A stretch of DNA of 64,000 nucleotides from JBNNGK01 sp050268245 (GTDB taxonomy: Bacteria > Pseudomonadota > Gammaproteobacteria > Enterobacterales > Enterobacteriaceae), in NCBI RefSeq assembly GCF_050268245.1, contig NZ_JBNNGK010000005.1:186001-250000 (forward strand), given 5' to 3'. The notes beneath the pieces are model-generated. The model had not been told where the DNA came from and did not search any database. It was given only the letters and a program-made list of their open reading frames with translations. Positions 19,048 through 28,243 of this stretch are shown in pieces. Position 1 is the first letter of the stretch, and every line of letters begins with the position of its first letter. The translations under genes were made by a program, and so were the position numbers.

Positions 19048-19638
19048 ATGGCTAACTATAACAAAAGCCTGGTCACTTCTTCAGTATTGCTGCGGATGGG
19101 AGCCTGGCGAGCGCCTATTTTCATGGTAGATCGCATTGTAGATTTTACGCCCGGAGAAAAAGGCTCAATTACGGTGATCAAACACGTCACCTTTAATGAG
19201 CCCTATATTCCCGGCCATTTCCCTGACAATCCGGTGATGCCGGGCGTCTTGATCACCGAGATCTTTGGTCAGGCCAGCGAGTATTTCAGTCTGCTGTGTG
19301 ATTACTGCGATCGCCATGAACGTGACACCGGCGTCACACTGAAAAAATTCGATGAGGTTTCCCGTTCGTTGAGCACCGCGGAAGGGGTCGATCGCGTCGT
19401 CGCGGAACGCTACCGCATTATCGGGTTCCTCGCTTCGCAAGACGTGAAATACCGTCATGTGGTCAATCCGGGTGACACCATTGAGGTGCACAGCCGTTTA
19501 GCCTTTGCCGATGTTAACGGTTTCCACCACTACGAAGTAGAGGCTCGCGTAGGGCGTCATATCGCGTGCGCCGGGCGCATCGTCAATTTCCGAATTGATC
19601 GCAGTATCGCAGAAAGTAAAGGCATACAGATTAACTAA
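19048..19638 (+). CDS. FabZ/FabA-like 3-hydroxyacyl-ACP dehydratase
   Basis: Hot-dog-fold dehydratase expected to remove water from 3-hydroxyacyl-ACP. GHFPDNPVMPGVL carries the catalytic His, and the following ITEIFGQ has the partner Glu, as in FabZ. At 196 residues it is longer than FabZ (about 150), with an insertion around residues 80-130 between the catalytic helix and the second strand set. It lies 17 nt after the reductase and 17 nt before the ACP. Confidence 0.88.
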   Translation: MANYNKSLVTSSVLLRMGAWRAPIFMVDRIVDFTPGEKGSITVIKHVTFNEPYIPGHFPDNPVMPGVLITEIFGQASEYFSLLCDYCDRHERDTGVTLKKFDEVSRSLSTAEGVDRVVAERYRIIGFLASQDVKYRHVVNPGDTIEVHSRLAFADVNGFHHYEVEARVGRHIACAGRIVNFRIDRSIAESKGIQIN

Positions 19639-19655
19639 CAGGGAGAAGTGCCACC

Positions 19656-19988
19656 ATGAATAGCAATGGGCTTAACGCCACGATCGAGCAGCGTAAACAG
19701 GTGCTTGAGCAAATAAAAACGGGTTTGATTGAGCGACTGAATTTGTATCAGAACGTCAAGCAGATTGACGACGATACACCGTTGTTTGGTAGTGGATTAA
19801 AGCTGGATTCCGTCGACGCGACTGAGGTGATCGTATTGCTGGATGAAACCTTTGGTATCCGGGTGAATGAGGGCGATGACCCTTCTTACATGCGCAGTGT
19901 GAACACGCTCGCTTCCTTTGTAGTCGGCAAGCAGGCAGAAATGGCGGCAACCAACGCAGCAACAGCAAAAGAGGTGAACAAGGCATGA
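19656..19988 (+). CDS. Acyl carrier protein of the lipid cluster
   Basis: A 110-residue acidic carrier protein. GSGLKLDSVDATEVIVLL contains the DS motif whose serine would be phosphopantetheinylated. A four-helix pattern is recognisable around it. It is longer than housekeeping ACP (78 residues), with about 20 extra residues at each end; the C-terminal extension is Ala/Lys-rich. Its stop overlaps the start of the next gene as ATGA, implying coupled translation with the GcvT-like protein. Confidence 0.88.
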   Translation: MNSNGLNATIEQRKQVLEQIKTGLIERLNLYQNVKQIDDDTPLFGSGLKLDSVDATEVIVLLDETFGIRVNEGDDPSYMRSVNTLASFVVGKQAEMAATNAATAKEVNKA

Positions 19989-21238
19989 AACTGACCGACA
20001 TTCATCAGCAACACGGCGCAATCATGGGTGAACGTAACGGCGTCGCCGTACCCCTTCGCTATTCCGGTGCTGAAGCGGAACACACTGCGGTACGTAAAAA
20101 TATCCTACTCACCGATTATTCACACTTTGGTATTGCCAGCATCAGCGGCGATAGCGCGTGGGCGTTGCTTAACCGGGTAGTATCTGGCGATGTATCGTCA
20201 ATTCGTGACGAACAGGCCATGTACAGCTTGATCCTCGATGAGGACGGCCAGATCGTCACCGATCTGTATATCGCCTGTGACGATGAACGTTTCTTGCTGA
20301 TCTCCGAATGGATGACGGGCGAAGCGTTGTGCGAACGGCTACGTGCCCAATTGGCTGGCAACGAAGAAGAGTTTGACGAAATCGACGCCATTGAATCCTT
20401 GACGCCGGAATGGGGCGTACTTCACGTCGAAGGCCCGTATGCCTGGGAGTTGTTGGCTGAATTATACGGCATGGATGTCATTGGCCTGCCGTTCCAGGAA
20501 CACATGCACGTTGATGAGCTTATCTTACTGCGCAGCGGCAAACATGGTGAATATTCTTACAAACTGATGGGGCCACGAGATGACTTGGCAGAGGTTTGGC
20601 ATCAATTGGTGGAAGCGGGCGAAAAATTCGACTTGCGCACTGGGGGGCTGGATTACCAACGGCAGGTGCGGTTGGAGAACCCGTGCTGGGAACCGGAGAT
20701 GTTCAACGCGTACAGCACTTGCCCAATCGAACTGCAAATGCAGTGGACAGTGCGCTACGACAAGGAACAATTCGCCGGCCAGGAGGCAATGGTAAATCGT
20801 GTCGAACAGGGCGTAACCCAGCGCGCGGTTGGCATGACGTTAGCAGGTAAGCCTGCGCAGATCCCACAACGTGGCGATAAGGTGACGTTTAACGGTGAGT
20901 GCATCGGTGAGGTGATTACCTGTGGTTACTCCGAGGATCTCGATGCCTGCATTGGTCGGTTGATGCTGCAAGACGCTTATGCCTGGTCGGATCTGGATGC
21001 GTATCAGGTAGAAACCTGCGACGGTGCAGTGGCCGTTACCACGGCGGCAGTTCCGTTTGCCCGTAACTACAGCTTCTTGGTGAACCCATCAGAACATAGT
21101 TACGTTGACAGTACGCGCCCACGCGATCTGTTGCAGCAGTTCGAATGGCAAAAAATTAAAGAAGAGAAAGAAGCCGCAGAGAAAGCGGCAAAAGAGAAAG
21201 CAGAGCAGGACGCGGCCAATAACGCCCCGCAAGCCTGA
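19985..21238 (+). CDS. GcvT-like folate-dependent aminomethyltransferase-family protein
   Basis: A 417-residue relative of glycine-cleavage T protein, YgfZ and sarcosine/dimethylglycine dehydrogenase folate domains. LLTDYSHFGIASISGDSAWALLNRV is the typical opening. MYSLILDEDGQIVTDLYIA corresponds to the catalytic/folate strand, with one of its two usual Asp residues kept. VLHVEGPYAW, GLDYQRQVRLENPCWEPEMF and a C-terminal GEVITCGYSEDLDACIGR barrel domain follow. The last 35 residues are a charged Lys/Glu/Ala helix absent from GcvT. No other glycine-cleavage gene is near. Sitting inside a fatty-acid-type operon and coupled to its ACP, it may donate or remove a one-carbon unit on the lipid; that role is inference. 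Confidence 0.8.
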   Translation: MKLTDIHQQHGAIMGERNGVAVPLRYSGAEAEHTAVRKNILLTDYSHFGIASISGDSAWALLNRVVSGDVSSIRDEQAMYSLILDEDGQIVTDLYIACDDERFLLISEWMTGEALCERLRAQLAGNEEEFDEIDAIESLTPEWGVLHVEGPYAWELLAELYGMDVIGLPFQEHMHVDELILLRSGKHGEYSYKLMGPRDDLAEVWHQLVEAGEKFDLRTGGLDYQRQVRLENPCWEPEMFNAYSTCPIELQMQWTVRYDKEQFAGQEAMVNRVEQGVTQRAVGMTLAGKPAQIPQRGDKVTFNGECIGEVITCGYSEDLDACIGRLMLQDAYAWSDLDAYQVETCDGAVAVTTAAVPFARNYSFLVNPSEHSYVDSTRPRDLLQQFEWQKIKEEKEAAEKAAKEKAEQDAANNAPQA

Positions 21239-21244
21239 TGCCTC

Positions 21245-21272
21245 AACGCGCCATGCTGCTGCATGGCGCGTT
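21245..21272 (+). terminator. Strong intercistronic hairpin
   Basis: A perfect 12-bp stem (AACGCGCCATGC with GCATGGCGCGTT) around TGCT sits between the GcvT-like gene and the ketosynthase. Only TTTAATA follows. It could cause partial termination or protect the upstream mRNA, allowing different levels of ACP/reductase and ketosynthase. Confidence 0.5.
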
Positions 21273-21302
21273 TAATACTGGTTCGCCGACACGGAAGACA
21301 CT

Positions 21303-23861
21303 ATGACAGTTACTCGCAAACGAGTGGTGATTACCGGGATGGGTCACCTCTCTTCCATCGCCTCCAATGTGCCTGAGTTCAAACAGGCGCTGTTCAATAA
21401 AACGTGTGGCATCAAGCCGAGCGAGAAATATCTCGAATGGTTTGAAGACGCCAACGCCTCAGAGGTGTTGCAGCCGTTAAGCTGGCCGAATCTGACAGAT
21501 GAGATGGTCGCCACCTTGGATAACGCTGCGCTATGGGCTTATAAAGTTGGCCATGAAGCGCTGGAACAAGGGCAACTGCCGCCAGGCGAACTGCGTGACC
21601 GTACGGCGTTGATCATCGGCGTTTCCTCCGCCGGTACAGAGGCATTCATTCCGTTATTCGAACATCGTATGGAAGCCTTTTCGCTGAAGAAGGCGATTAT
21701 CTCCGGTAGCTTTGCATCATGCAGTGCCATTGTTTCCTCCCTGTTAGGGCTGAAAGGGGGGTTTGAGCTGGTGGCAACCGCCTGCACCGCGAGTACCAAC
21801 GCGATGGGCATTGGTTATGACCAGATTCAGAATGGTAAAAACTCGACGGTGCTGGTGGTAGGAACCGAACCTATCTACCTGCCGACCTTTGCTGGCTTCT
21901 ACGCGCTGCATGCCATGAAACGCACGCCGTCCAGCCCATTCTCTGGTTCTCCGGGGATGTCGATTGGTGAAGGGGCCGGCGCGCTGTTGCTGGAAGAGTA
22001 TGAGCATGCCGTCGCACGTGGCGCGACAATTTATGGCGAGATGGTGTCCTACGCGACCTCGTGCGATGCCTACCATGAAACTGCACCGGATCCGCGCGGA
22101 GAGGGCGCGGTACAGGTCATGCGCCATGCACTACACAATGCCGATATCACACCGCAGGATATTGGTTACATCAACGCGCACGGTACCGGCACAGAAGCGA
22201 ATGACCGTTGCGAAACGTTGGCGATGAAGAAAGTGTTCCCGAATATCATGGATATTCCGGTCAGTTCAACCAAAGCCTACGTGGGTCACAATATCGGTTC
22301 TGCGGGGATCATCGAGCTGATTGCCTGCTTCCTGACGTTGCCAGAAAATAAGATCCTGCCAACGCTGAACTTCACGACACCGCGGCCGAACTGCGATCTA
22401 AATTACGTGCCGAATGATTTCCAGGACGGCGAGGTCAAGTTGTTTATGAAGAACAACTATGCCTTTGGTGGTAACAACTGCTGTGTGATTGCCAGTGTCA
22501 AAGCAGAGCAAAGTCCACCAAGCCTCTATCAGCCTAAGCGCGTAGCGATCACCGGGATGGGCGCGGTGACGGCCGTGGGTCATACCTTGCATACGATGCT
22601 GGAACGTATGTGGAACCACCAGCCGCTGGAAAACCTCCATCAGGTGACGCTGGATGAAACCACCCGGCAGGAGTTTAGCGATATTCTCGGCTCGTTGAAT
22701 AAAAGTAACGAGACACGTGACTTCTTGCGCCATCGCCTGGGTGATACCGATATTGACGCCGAATTGGATAAGTCGGCGGGCATTCATAAGATACTCGATC
22801 TGGATCCGCGTAAAACGCTGCGCCGCTTTGATCCCCGTAAGGCGAACGTCATCAGTACCTTCGCACTGTTGGCGATGACGCAGGCAATGAATGACGCAGG
22901 GCGGAAAATCAAGCGTGACGGCCAGACGCTAGGGATGATCCTGGGTATGTCGAAAGGGCCACAAGCCACCGTCGACCGCTATTTGCAAAGTCTGTTCCCA
23001 GATCCAACTAAAGTACGTACCTCCGAGTTCCCAGGCTCGCTGATGAACGCCATATCCACCTTCTGTTCAATCTCTGAAGGTATCAAAGGCTATAACACCT
23101 CGCTGGCAACCGGTATTAACGCGGGGCTTGGCGCGCTCACTTATGGCTATGAAATCGTTCGCCAGTCTCTGCAGCCGCAAATGATCGTCGGCGGTGCGGA
23201 TGAAAACATGAGTACGTTTGCCGCCTATCTACAGGCGCTAAGCGGCGAATTACAACTGACGTGCGATCCCGCAGGTTATCAGATTTACAGTGAAAACCCA
23301 CGTGGCTATGTACCCGGTGAAGGGGCGGGGATGCTGTTGCTTGAAGATATGCAACATGCTCAAGACCGCGGTGCGCCGATCCATGCCGAAGTTATCGGCT
23401 ACGGCAAAGCTAACGACGGTTGTTTCTTCAAACCAGAAGATATTGCTGAGCGCGCGGCATCGATGGCGACAGCGATCGCACAAGCGTTGCAGGAAGCGGG
23501 TCTGGCGGCAGATGAATTGGACTTGGTATGTGGCACCAGCGACGGCACACCGTTGCGCAGCGCCATCGAGCTGGAAGCAATGCGGTCTGCATTTGGCGAA
23601 GCGCGGCGTTCCTTGCCATTTGTCAACTATAACGGTTGGTTCGGTCTGGTGGAGTCAAGTATCGGTATTCTGAACATCGCGGTAGTGACTGAAATCATGA
23701 AACGCGGTGAAATCTTGCCGATCCCGTATACGCAGCAGTTTTGTGCCGACGATATTAATTTCGTTACTACGCCGCTACGCAAAGACGTACGCACGGCTCT
23801 GGTACTGGGTTCAACCGAAGGTGGCAACCATTATGCCATCGTGTTGAGGAACGTAGCGTGA
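21303..23861 (+). CDS. Ketosynthase fused to a chain-length-factor-like domain
   Basis: An 852-residue tandem condensing enzyme. The first half (residues about 1-405) is a complete ketosynthase with TACTAS (nucleophile Cys), AHGTGTEAND and VGHNIGSAG (two catalytic His). The second half (about 412-850) begins again with the fold's RVAITGMGAVTAVG but lacks all three: the Cys position reads SLATGINAG, the first His region reads GTSDGTPL and the second GWFGLVESS. That pattern is what defines a chain-length factor, normally a separate protein dimerised with the ketosynthase. Here the pair is one chain. It probably performs elongation and sets chain length for the cluster product. Confidence 0.9.
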   Translation: MTVTRKRVVITGMGHLSSIASNVPEFKQALFNKTCGIKPSEKYLEWFEDANASEVLQPLSWPNLTDEMVATLDNAALWAYKVGHEALEQGQLPPGELRDRTALIIGVSSAGTEAFIPLFEHRMEAFSLKKAIISGSFASCSAIVSSLLGLKGGFELVATACTASTNAMGIGYDQIQNGKNSTVLVVGTEPIYLPTFAGFYALHAMKRTPSSPFSGSPGMSIGEGAGALLLEEYEHAVARGATIYGEMVSYATSCDAYHETAPDPRGEGAVQVMRHALHNADITPQDIGYINAHGTGTEANDRCETLAMKKVFPNIMDIPVSSTKAYVGHNIGSAGIIELIACFLTLPENKILPTLNFTTPRPNCDLNYVPNDFQDGEVKLFMKNNYAFGGNNCCVIASVKAEQSPPSLYQPKRVAITGMGAVTAVGHTLHTMLERMWNHQPLENLHQVTLDETTRQEFSDILGSLNKSNETRDFLRHRLGDTDIDAELDKSAGIHKILDLDPRKTLRRFDPRKANVISTFALLAMTQAMNDAGRKIKRDGQTLGMILGMSKGPQATVDRYLQSLFPDPTKVRTSEFPGSLMNAISTFCSISEGIKGYNTSLATGINAGLGALTYGYEIVRQSLQPQMIVGGADENMSTFAAYLQALSGELQLTCDPAGYQIYSENPRGYVPGEGAGMLLLEDMQHAQDRGAPIHAEVIGYGKANDGCFFKPEDIAERAASMATAIAQALQEAGLAADELDLVCGTSDGTPLRSAIELEAMRSAFGEARRSLPFVNYNGWFGLVESSIGILNIAVVTEIMKRGEILPIPYTQQFCADDINFVTTPLRKDVRTALVLGSTEGGNHYAIVLRNVA

Positions 23862-25093
23862 GCCAGCGGGTCATCGCCAGCGGTTGGGGGCAGGTCAGCC
23901 CGCTGGCCGCTGATTTTCCTACGCTGACTGCCGCCATTGCCGAGGGGAAAATGGTGGCCGGGCAGCCGTGGTTTGATAACGAAAGATCCTGGCGTGACCT
24001 GCGGTTAAACGAAAATCCACACTTCGTACCGGAGGCATCGTCAAGCTTACCGCCTTTCCAACGCGTGCAACCGGTCATTGCCGAAGCACTGGCGATGGCC
24101 AGTTTGCCGTCCAGCGCCTTGCAGGGGCAACGAGTACGCGTTTATGTCGCGGGGAACGGGGTGCGGCCGGATATCGGCGATTTCGCCGGTTATCAGGATC
24201 GTAATGATGCTGAAGATCTGTTGTTCTTTCCCGCGATCAAACGGTTACATGCCGACAGCTACGGTCAGGATCGCTTTTCACATCAACTCGTCGAGCAGTT
24301 TGGCCTTTGTTGGCCACCCACGAGCATTTACAGCGCCAGTAATTCGGCGCTGACAGCCTTACATTTAGCGCAGGCAACCATTGCTGCCGGGCAGGCAGAT
24401 TTGGTGCTGCTGGTCGGTTGGATGGAAGTCATGTTGCAGGATGTGGTGTTTATGGGGGGGCAAGGCATGCTTGGTGCTGGTCGGGCGCAGCCGTTCAGTA
24501 ACCATGATACCAGCGTGTTGTTAGCTAATGGCGCGGTGGCGCTGGTGTTGGAAAGTGAATCTCACGCGCGCCAGCGTGGGTTCACACCGTCCATTGCTAT
24601 CGACAGCTCTGTGTGCTGCCAGAGCAGCGGTGGTCGGGGTAGCAGTTCCTTTACCGCCGACTTTCGCACCATTGCGCAAACGCTGGAAAGCGCATTGCTG
24701 GCGGCTGAGGTGTCCCCGCAAGACATCGCCTGCACCATCCCCCATGCTAACGGCATCGTTGCCGGTGACAAAGCGGAAGCCATGGCATTGCAGAAAGTAT
24801 GGGGTAAACGGGGCGTGCCGGTGGTCAGTTACAAAGGCCAAGTGGGTTACCTCACCACCTGCAGTGGCGCGCTTGATTTCATGCTGGCTGCGGATGCATT
24901 ACAACAACGCCGCCTGTTGGCCGTTACCACACGTAGCCCGATCGATGAGGGGTTGCAAGTGGCCGTACATGCCGATAGCGCACCGTTGCCGTTAGAAAAA
25001 CAGCACATTCTTAAATTTGGCATCGGGCTGGATGGCTCGGTGATCGCGATGGTGGTTTCCGCCTGTCAGGAGGACACGGATGAATCCAAGTGA
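23858..25093 (+). CDS. Ketosynthase-like protein with Cys-to-Ser change
   Basis: A 411-residue thiolase-fold protein related to ketosynthases. The nucleophile position appears as Ser in YSASNSALTALHLA. The first His is kept (PHANGIVAGDKAEAMALQ). The second aligns with Tyr in GQVGYLTTCSGALD. It therefore should not condense in the ordinary way. A role as a second chain-length factor, a decarboxylating priming subunit or a scaffold is possible. The GTG start overlaps the previous stop (GTGA) and follows GAGGAA. Confidence 0.8.
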   Translation: MSQRVIASGWGQVSPLAADFPTLTAAIAEGKMVAGQPWFDNERSWRDLRLNENPHFVPEASSSLPPFQRVQPVIAEALAMASLPSSALQGQRVRVYVAGNGVRPDIGDFAGYQDRNDAEDLLFFPAIKRLHADSYGQDRFSHQLVEQFGLCWPPTSIYSASNSALTALHLAQATIAAGQADLVLLVGWMEVMLQDVVFMGGQGMLGAGRAQPFSNHDTSVLLANGAVALVLESESHARQRGFTPSIAIDSSVCCQSSGGRGSSSFTADFRTIAQTLESALLAAEVSPQDIACTIPHANGIVAGDKAEAMALQKVWGKRGVPVVSYKGQVGYLTTCSGALDFMLAADALQQRRLLAVTTRSPIDEGLQVAVHADSAPLPLEKQHILKFGIGLDGSVIAMVVSACQEDTDESK

Positions 25094-26132
25094 TCGGCTT
25101 ATTCCTGCCGACGCCATTAATCTCGTCGGGTTCGCGTTGTTAGAGCCAAAAGCGCCGATGCGGCGATTTATGCCGAGTTGGTTCAACGTCTGGGAAGCGT
25201 CACAGCATAAGAAAGCCAATGTGCGTGCGGGCAGCCGCCAATGGTTATTCCGACGTTTTGGTGTGGACGACGCCATGCTATCGACAGAGGCGTTACGCAA
25301 AGCGAATTACCGTGATTGGCTGAACGGTCTGAGCGCCGCCTGTACGCAGGCCGTCGCCCAGCTCGGCGCTAAAGGCGAGTTCCGTCTGCGGCATGAACGT
25401 AATGCGTTGCTTTACGTCGATTCGTGGGGCGAAATCTCGGTGTTTGAAGGGGTTAACAGTTGGCGCGATACCCTGAGCGTCGACATTCTGCCAAAGAATA
25501 TCGTTCGTGATTACGGCATCCACGGTTTTACCTGCAAACTGCGTGGTGAACGCAATGGCTTGATGACCGCGATTCGGGTTGCGCAGGACTGCCTCAATGG
25601 TGGCATGGCCGATAACGTCATCATTTGCGCTCAGTTCCGCAGCATTCCCGTGCTGACATTTTCAGAAACCCCACGATTTACTCGCGCTCGTGGCAGTGCA
25701 CCGTCGAACAGCCAAGTCAGCGTTGAGCGTGTGGGTTGCATGATTTTGAAAAAAGCGCCGGGGCGCGGCATTACGCTGCACCTCAGCGATTACCTGCGTC
25801 TGCCATCGTCGCTGCGCCAAGGTGCAAAATTATTGGCCGATCGCTGGCAGCAGCACATGGGAGCTAATACGCGCGAAGTCTTGAGCGTCACGCCGCCCGC
25901 AATGGCGCTACGCCAACTGCAGCAGCAAGCCTTCACGCATTTACCCGTCACATTGGCGCAACAATCGTTGAGTGAAATTTACGGTGACAGCGGCTGCATG
26001 AATCCGGCACTGGCCTGGCGCTATCTGCAACAGTCAGCACCGCAGGCCGGGCATCGCTTGCTCAATGTGTTGGATGGGCAGGGCGGCGCATGGCTGCTGG
26101 AGAATTGGCTCACGGAGGTGCCACCATGCTAA
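25080..26132 (+). CDS. Strongly degenerate ketosynthase-like protein
   Basis: A 350-residue protein that I place in the thiolase/ketosynthase fold from its core: a stretch ending GFTCKLRGERNGLMTAIRV, then a helix and the strand DNVIICAQF, corresponds to the nucleophile helix and following strand of ketosynthases. No HGTGT or GH motif can be found. The nucleophile column aligns ambiguously (Glu, or a shifted Cys). It overlaps the preceding gene by 14 bp and the following by 7. Translational coupling suggests a subunit in the same complex. If the fold call is wrong it is simply a conserved cluster protein of unknown role. Confidence 0.6.
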   Translation: MNPSDRLIPADAINLVGFALLEPKAPMRRFMPSWFNVWEASQHKKANVRAGSRQWLFRRFGVDDAMLSTEALRKANYRDWLNGLSAACTQAVAQLGAKGEFRLRHERNALLYVDSWGEISVFEGVNSWRDTLSVDILPKNIVRDYGIHGFTCKLRGERNGLMTAIRVAQDCLNGGMADNVIICAQFRSIPVLTFSETPRFTRARGSAPSNSQVSVERVGCMILKKAPGRGITLHLSDYLRLPSSLRQGAKLLADRWQQHMGANTREVLSVTPPAMALRQLQQQAFTHLPVTLAQQSLSEIYGDSGCMNPALAWRYLQQSAPQAGHRLLNVLDGQGGAWLLENWLTEVPPC

Positions 26133-26875
26133 AACGCTTCGCCCTAGCGTGTGCCGTGGCACTGACATTATCCGTACAAGCGTCGCCCGCGGTACCTATG
26201 CGTGATTATCTGGCGGTATACCAGATCTTACCGCTCAAGAGCGACAAGCCGATTGGTGAATATCGCATCAGCCAGCGCTGGTTGCCGGAACGGCTCGTGT
26301 ATCAACAGCGTGCCAGCATCAATTTCAGTTGGCAGATTCTGCTCAGTACGCACCAGTACCACTATCGTGATGAAGTGCTTTATGGCCTCGATAACAGTCT
26401 CAGTTATCACATTAGTGAAAACAACGATGGCAAAGTACGCCTCGTCGACGGCACGCTGCGCCCAAGTGATTATGCGGTGACCATCGATTCGCAAACCGAC
26501 GGTCACGCGCAGACGATAGCGGTGGAAAAAAGTGCTTTCGACTTGTCGCTGTTTGCCTTGCGCTTCCCGACGCCATGTACGGCTGAGCAAATCGGTAGTC
26601 GCCCGCGTGTGCGTTGGTTGATCCCGGTCAGCGGTGAAGTGGGGATCAGCAACAGTCACTACGTTGGCTTCGGTGACTTGCTGTTACCCAACAGCACCAC
26701 GCCACTTAAAGATTTATGCCAAATCGTCAGCACCGGCAACCGTAAAGAAATGAATCGCCGCGCGTGGATCAACCGCGACGGCTATCTGGTGTACGAAATT
26801 TCTGCGGATTATCGCTTACGGCTGGTGCCGGAGGCGTCCCGCTTACCGTCCAACGTTCAGGAAAAAAGACCATGA
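26126..26875 (+). CDS. Secreted periplasmic protein of unknown function
   Basis: A 249-residue protein with a clear Sec signal (KRFALACAVALTLSVQASP) and no membrane segment afterwards. The mature part is mostly predicted beta strand (GEYRISQRWLPERLVYQQ, FSWQILLSTHQYHYRDE) and resembles lipid-binding or DUF3108-like periplasmic proteins, though I cannot name the family with certainty. ATG 26126 has GGAGG in front. Its stop overlaps the ABC ATPase start as ATGA. Given the neighbours, it probably handles the lipid product in the periplasm. Confidence 0.7.
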   Translation: MLKRFALACAVALTLSVQASPAVPMRDYLAVYQILPLKSDKPIGEYRISQRWLPERLVYQQRASINFSWQILLSTHQYHYRDEVLYGLDNSLSYHISENNDGKVRLVDGTLRPSDYAVTIDSQTDGHAQTIAVEKSAFDLSLFALRFPTPCTAEQIGSRPRVRWLIPVSGEVGISNSHYVGFGDLLLPNSTTPLKDLCQIVSTGNRKEMNRRAWINRDGYLVYEISADYRLRLVPEASRLPSNVQEKRP

Positions 26876-27582
26876 CTTTGCATGCCGCGCAACCCTTGCC
26901 CGTTGTGTCCCTGCAACAGGCCAGCAAACGTTTCGGTAAAGGCCCCGGCGCCATCACTGCGCTGGGGGCGATCACCGCTGATATTCACGATGGCGAATTT
27001 ATCGCACTGTGCGGTCCATCAGGTAGCGGTAAAAGTACGCTGTTAAACCTGATGGCGGGTATCGATTACCCCACCGGCGGCCACATCTATCTGCTTGGTA
27101 ACGATTTATCCACGCTAAATGATAAGCAGACTGCGCGCTTGCGTGCTGACGCTATTGGCTTCGTGTTTCAGTTTTTCAATCTGTTACCGGTGCTGAGCGT
27201 GTTTGACAATGTTTATTATCCCTTGATGCTCAATGGTTTTAGCCGTCGGGTGGCACAGGATCAAGTGATGGACATGATTGAGAAGGTCGGGCTGAGTGCG
27301 CATTACAAGCGCCCACCCGGTGAGCTTTCCGGCGGGCAACAGCAGCGAGTGGCCATTGCCCGTGCGTTGGTGAAGCGTCCCCGCTTGATTGTGGCCGATG
27401 AGCCGACCGGGAACCTCGATACGCGCACCGGCCAGGAGATCGTCGATCTGCTGCTTACCATGAATCAGGAATTGAAAACCACATTTGTGATTTCCACTCA
27501 CTCGTTGCAACTGCGCGACCGGGCACGCCGAGTATTAGAAATTGAAGACGGGGAGCTGAAAAATGATTTTCTCAACCTTTAA
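26872..27582 (+). CDS. LolD-like ABC transporter ATPase
   Basis: A 236-residue ATP-binding subunit of the MacB/LolD type. It has Walker A GPSGSGKST, Q-loop FVFQFFNLLP, signature LSGGQQQR, Walker B LIVADEPTGNLDT and the H-loop STHS. This ATPase type partners with FtsX-fold permeases that extract or push envelope substrates rather than import across the membrane. The matching permease is encoded 658 bp downstream after a small secreted protein. It is distinct from the housekeeping LolD, which would be elsewhere in the genome. Confidence 0.92.
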   Translation: MTLHAAQPLPVVSLQQASKRFGKGPGAITALGAITADIHDGEFIALCGPSGSGKSTLLNLMAGIDYPTGGHIYLLGNDLSTLNDKQTARLRADAIGFVFQFFNLLPVLSVFDNVYYPLMLNGFSRRVAQDQVMDMIEKVGLSAHYKRPPGELSGGQQQRVAIARALVKRPRLIVADEPTGNLDTRTGQEIVDLLLTMNQELKTTFVISTHSLQLRDRARRVLEIEDGELKNDFLNL

Positions 27583-28243
27583 ACGCCTTGGCATCGTGGC
27601 AGCGCTATGCTGCGTCTTCAATGCACAAGCTACGACGCCGGAACAGGCACCACAGCCAGCCCCGCGTAATTCGCAATTGCAGACGATTTTATCGATCACC
27701 ACCAAAGCACCGATTGGCGAACTGAATAGCGCTACGGCGCAATTGAAAAGCCTGTTCGAACAGTATCCCGACTATCGCGTCGCCAAAATGTTCTATGGCT
27801 ACGGACAACTGTTCATCGCGACTGATTTTTTAGCGAAAAAGAACTATTTACGCGCCGCTGAAGCGTCAAAGTTGGGGTTCTTTTATATCGATGAAGCGGC
27901 GGAAACCGACGAAAAAGATTGGCGAATGCGTTATCTGCGCGCACGTATGGACGCGTTTGTGCCCGCCACTAATGGCCGTTGCGTGGTCGCGCTGAAAGAC
28001 ACCACCTATCTGCAACAAGATGCACAAGTGCCTACCGCGTTGCAGCCGATGATTATGTTGATGTCGGCACGGGCGTTGGCCACCTGTCAAAAAAAACCGG
28101 AGGCAGAAGCCGCCTGGGCAACGTTGAAAAAACAGGGGGATGAAGGCCAACGTTTGGCACAGCTACGTGATAAACCTGCACCAGAATGGTCGGCGGAAGA
28201 GTTAAGCAATCTGATACACCCGCTGGCGGAGGCACCGCTATGA
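27563..28243 (+). CDS. Secreted helical-repeat protein of unknown function
   Basis: A 226-residue protein with an N-terminal signal peptide (FKRLGIVAALCCVFNAQA) and an all-helical mature part. The helices look TPR-like (AAEASKLGFFYIDEAAETD, LQPMIMLMSARALATC), and two Cys may form a periplasmic disulfide. It overlaps the ATPase gene by 20 bp, and its stop overlaps the permease start as ATGA. Position between the two ABC subunits suggests an accessory factor of that transporter. Confidence 0.75.
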   Translation: MIFSTFKRLGIVAALCCVFNAQATTPEQAPQPAPRNSQLQTILSITTKAPIGELNSATAQLKSLFEQYPDYRVAKMFYGYGQLFIATDFLAKKNYLRAAEASKLGFFYIDEAAETDEKDWRMRYLRARMDAFVPATNGRCVVALKDTTYLQQDAQVPTALQPMIMLMSARALATCQKKPEAEAAWATLKKQGDEGQRLAQLRDKPAPEWSAEELSNLIHPLAEAPL

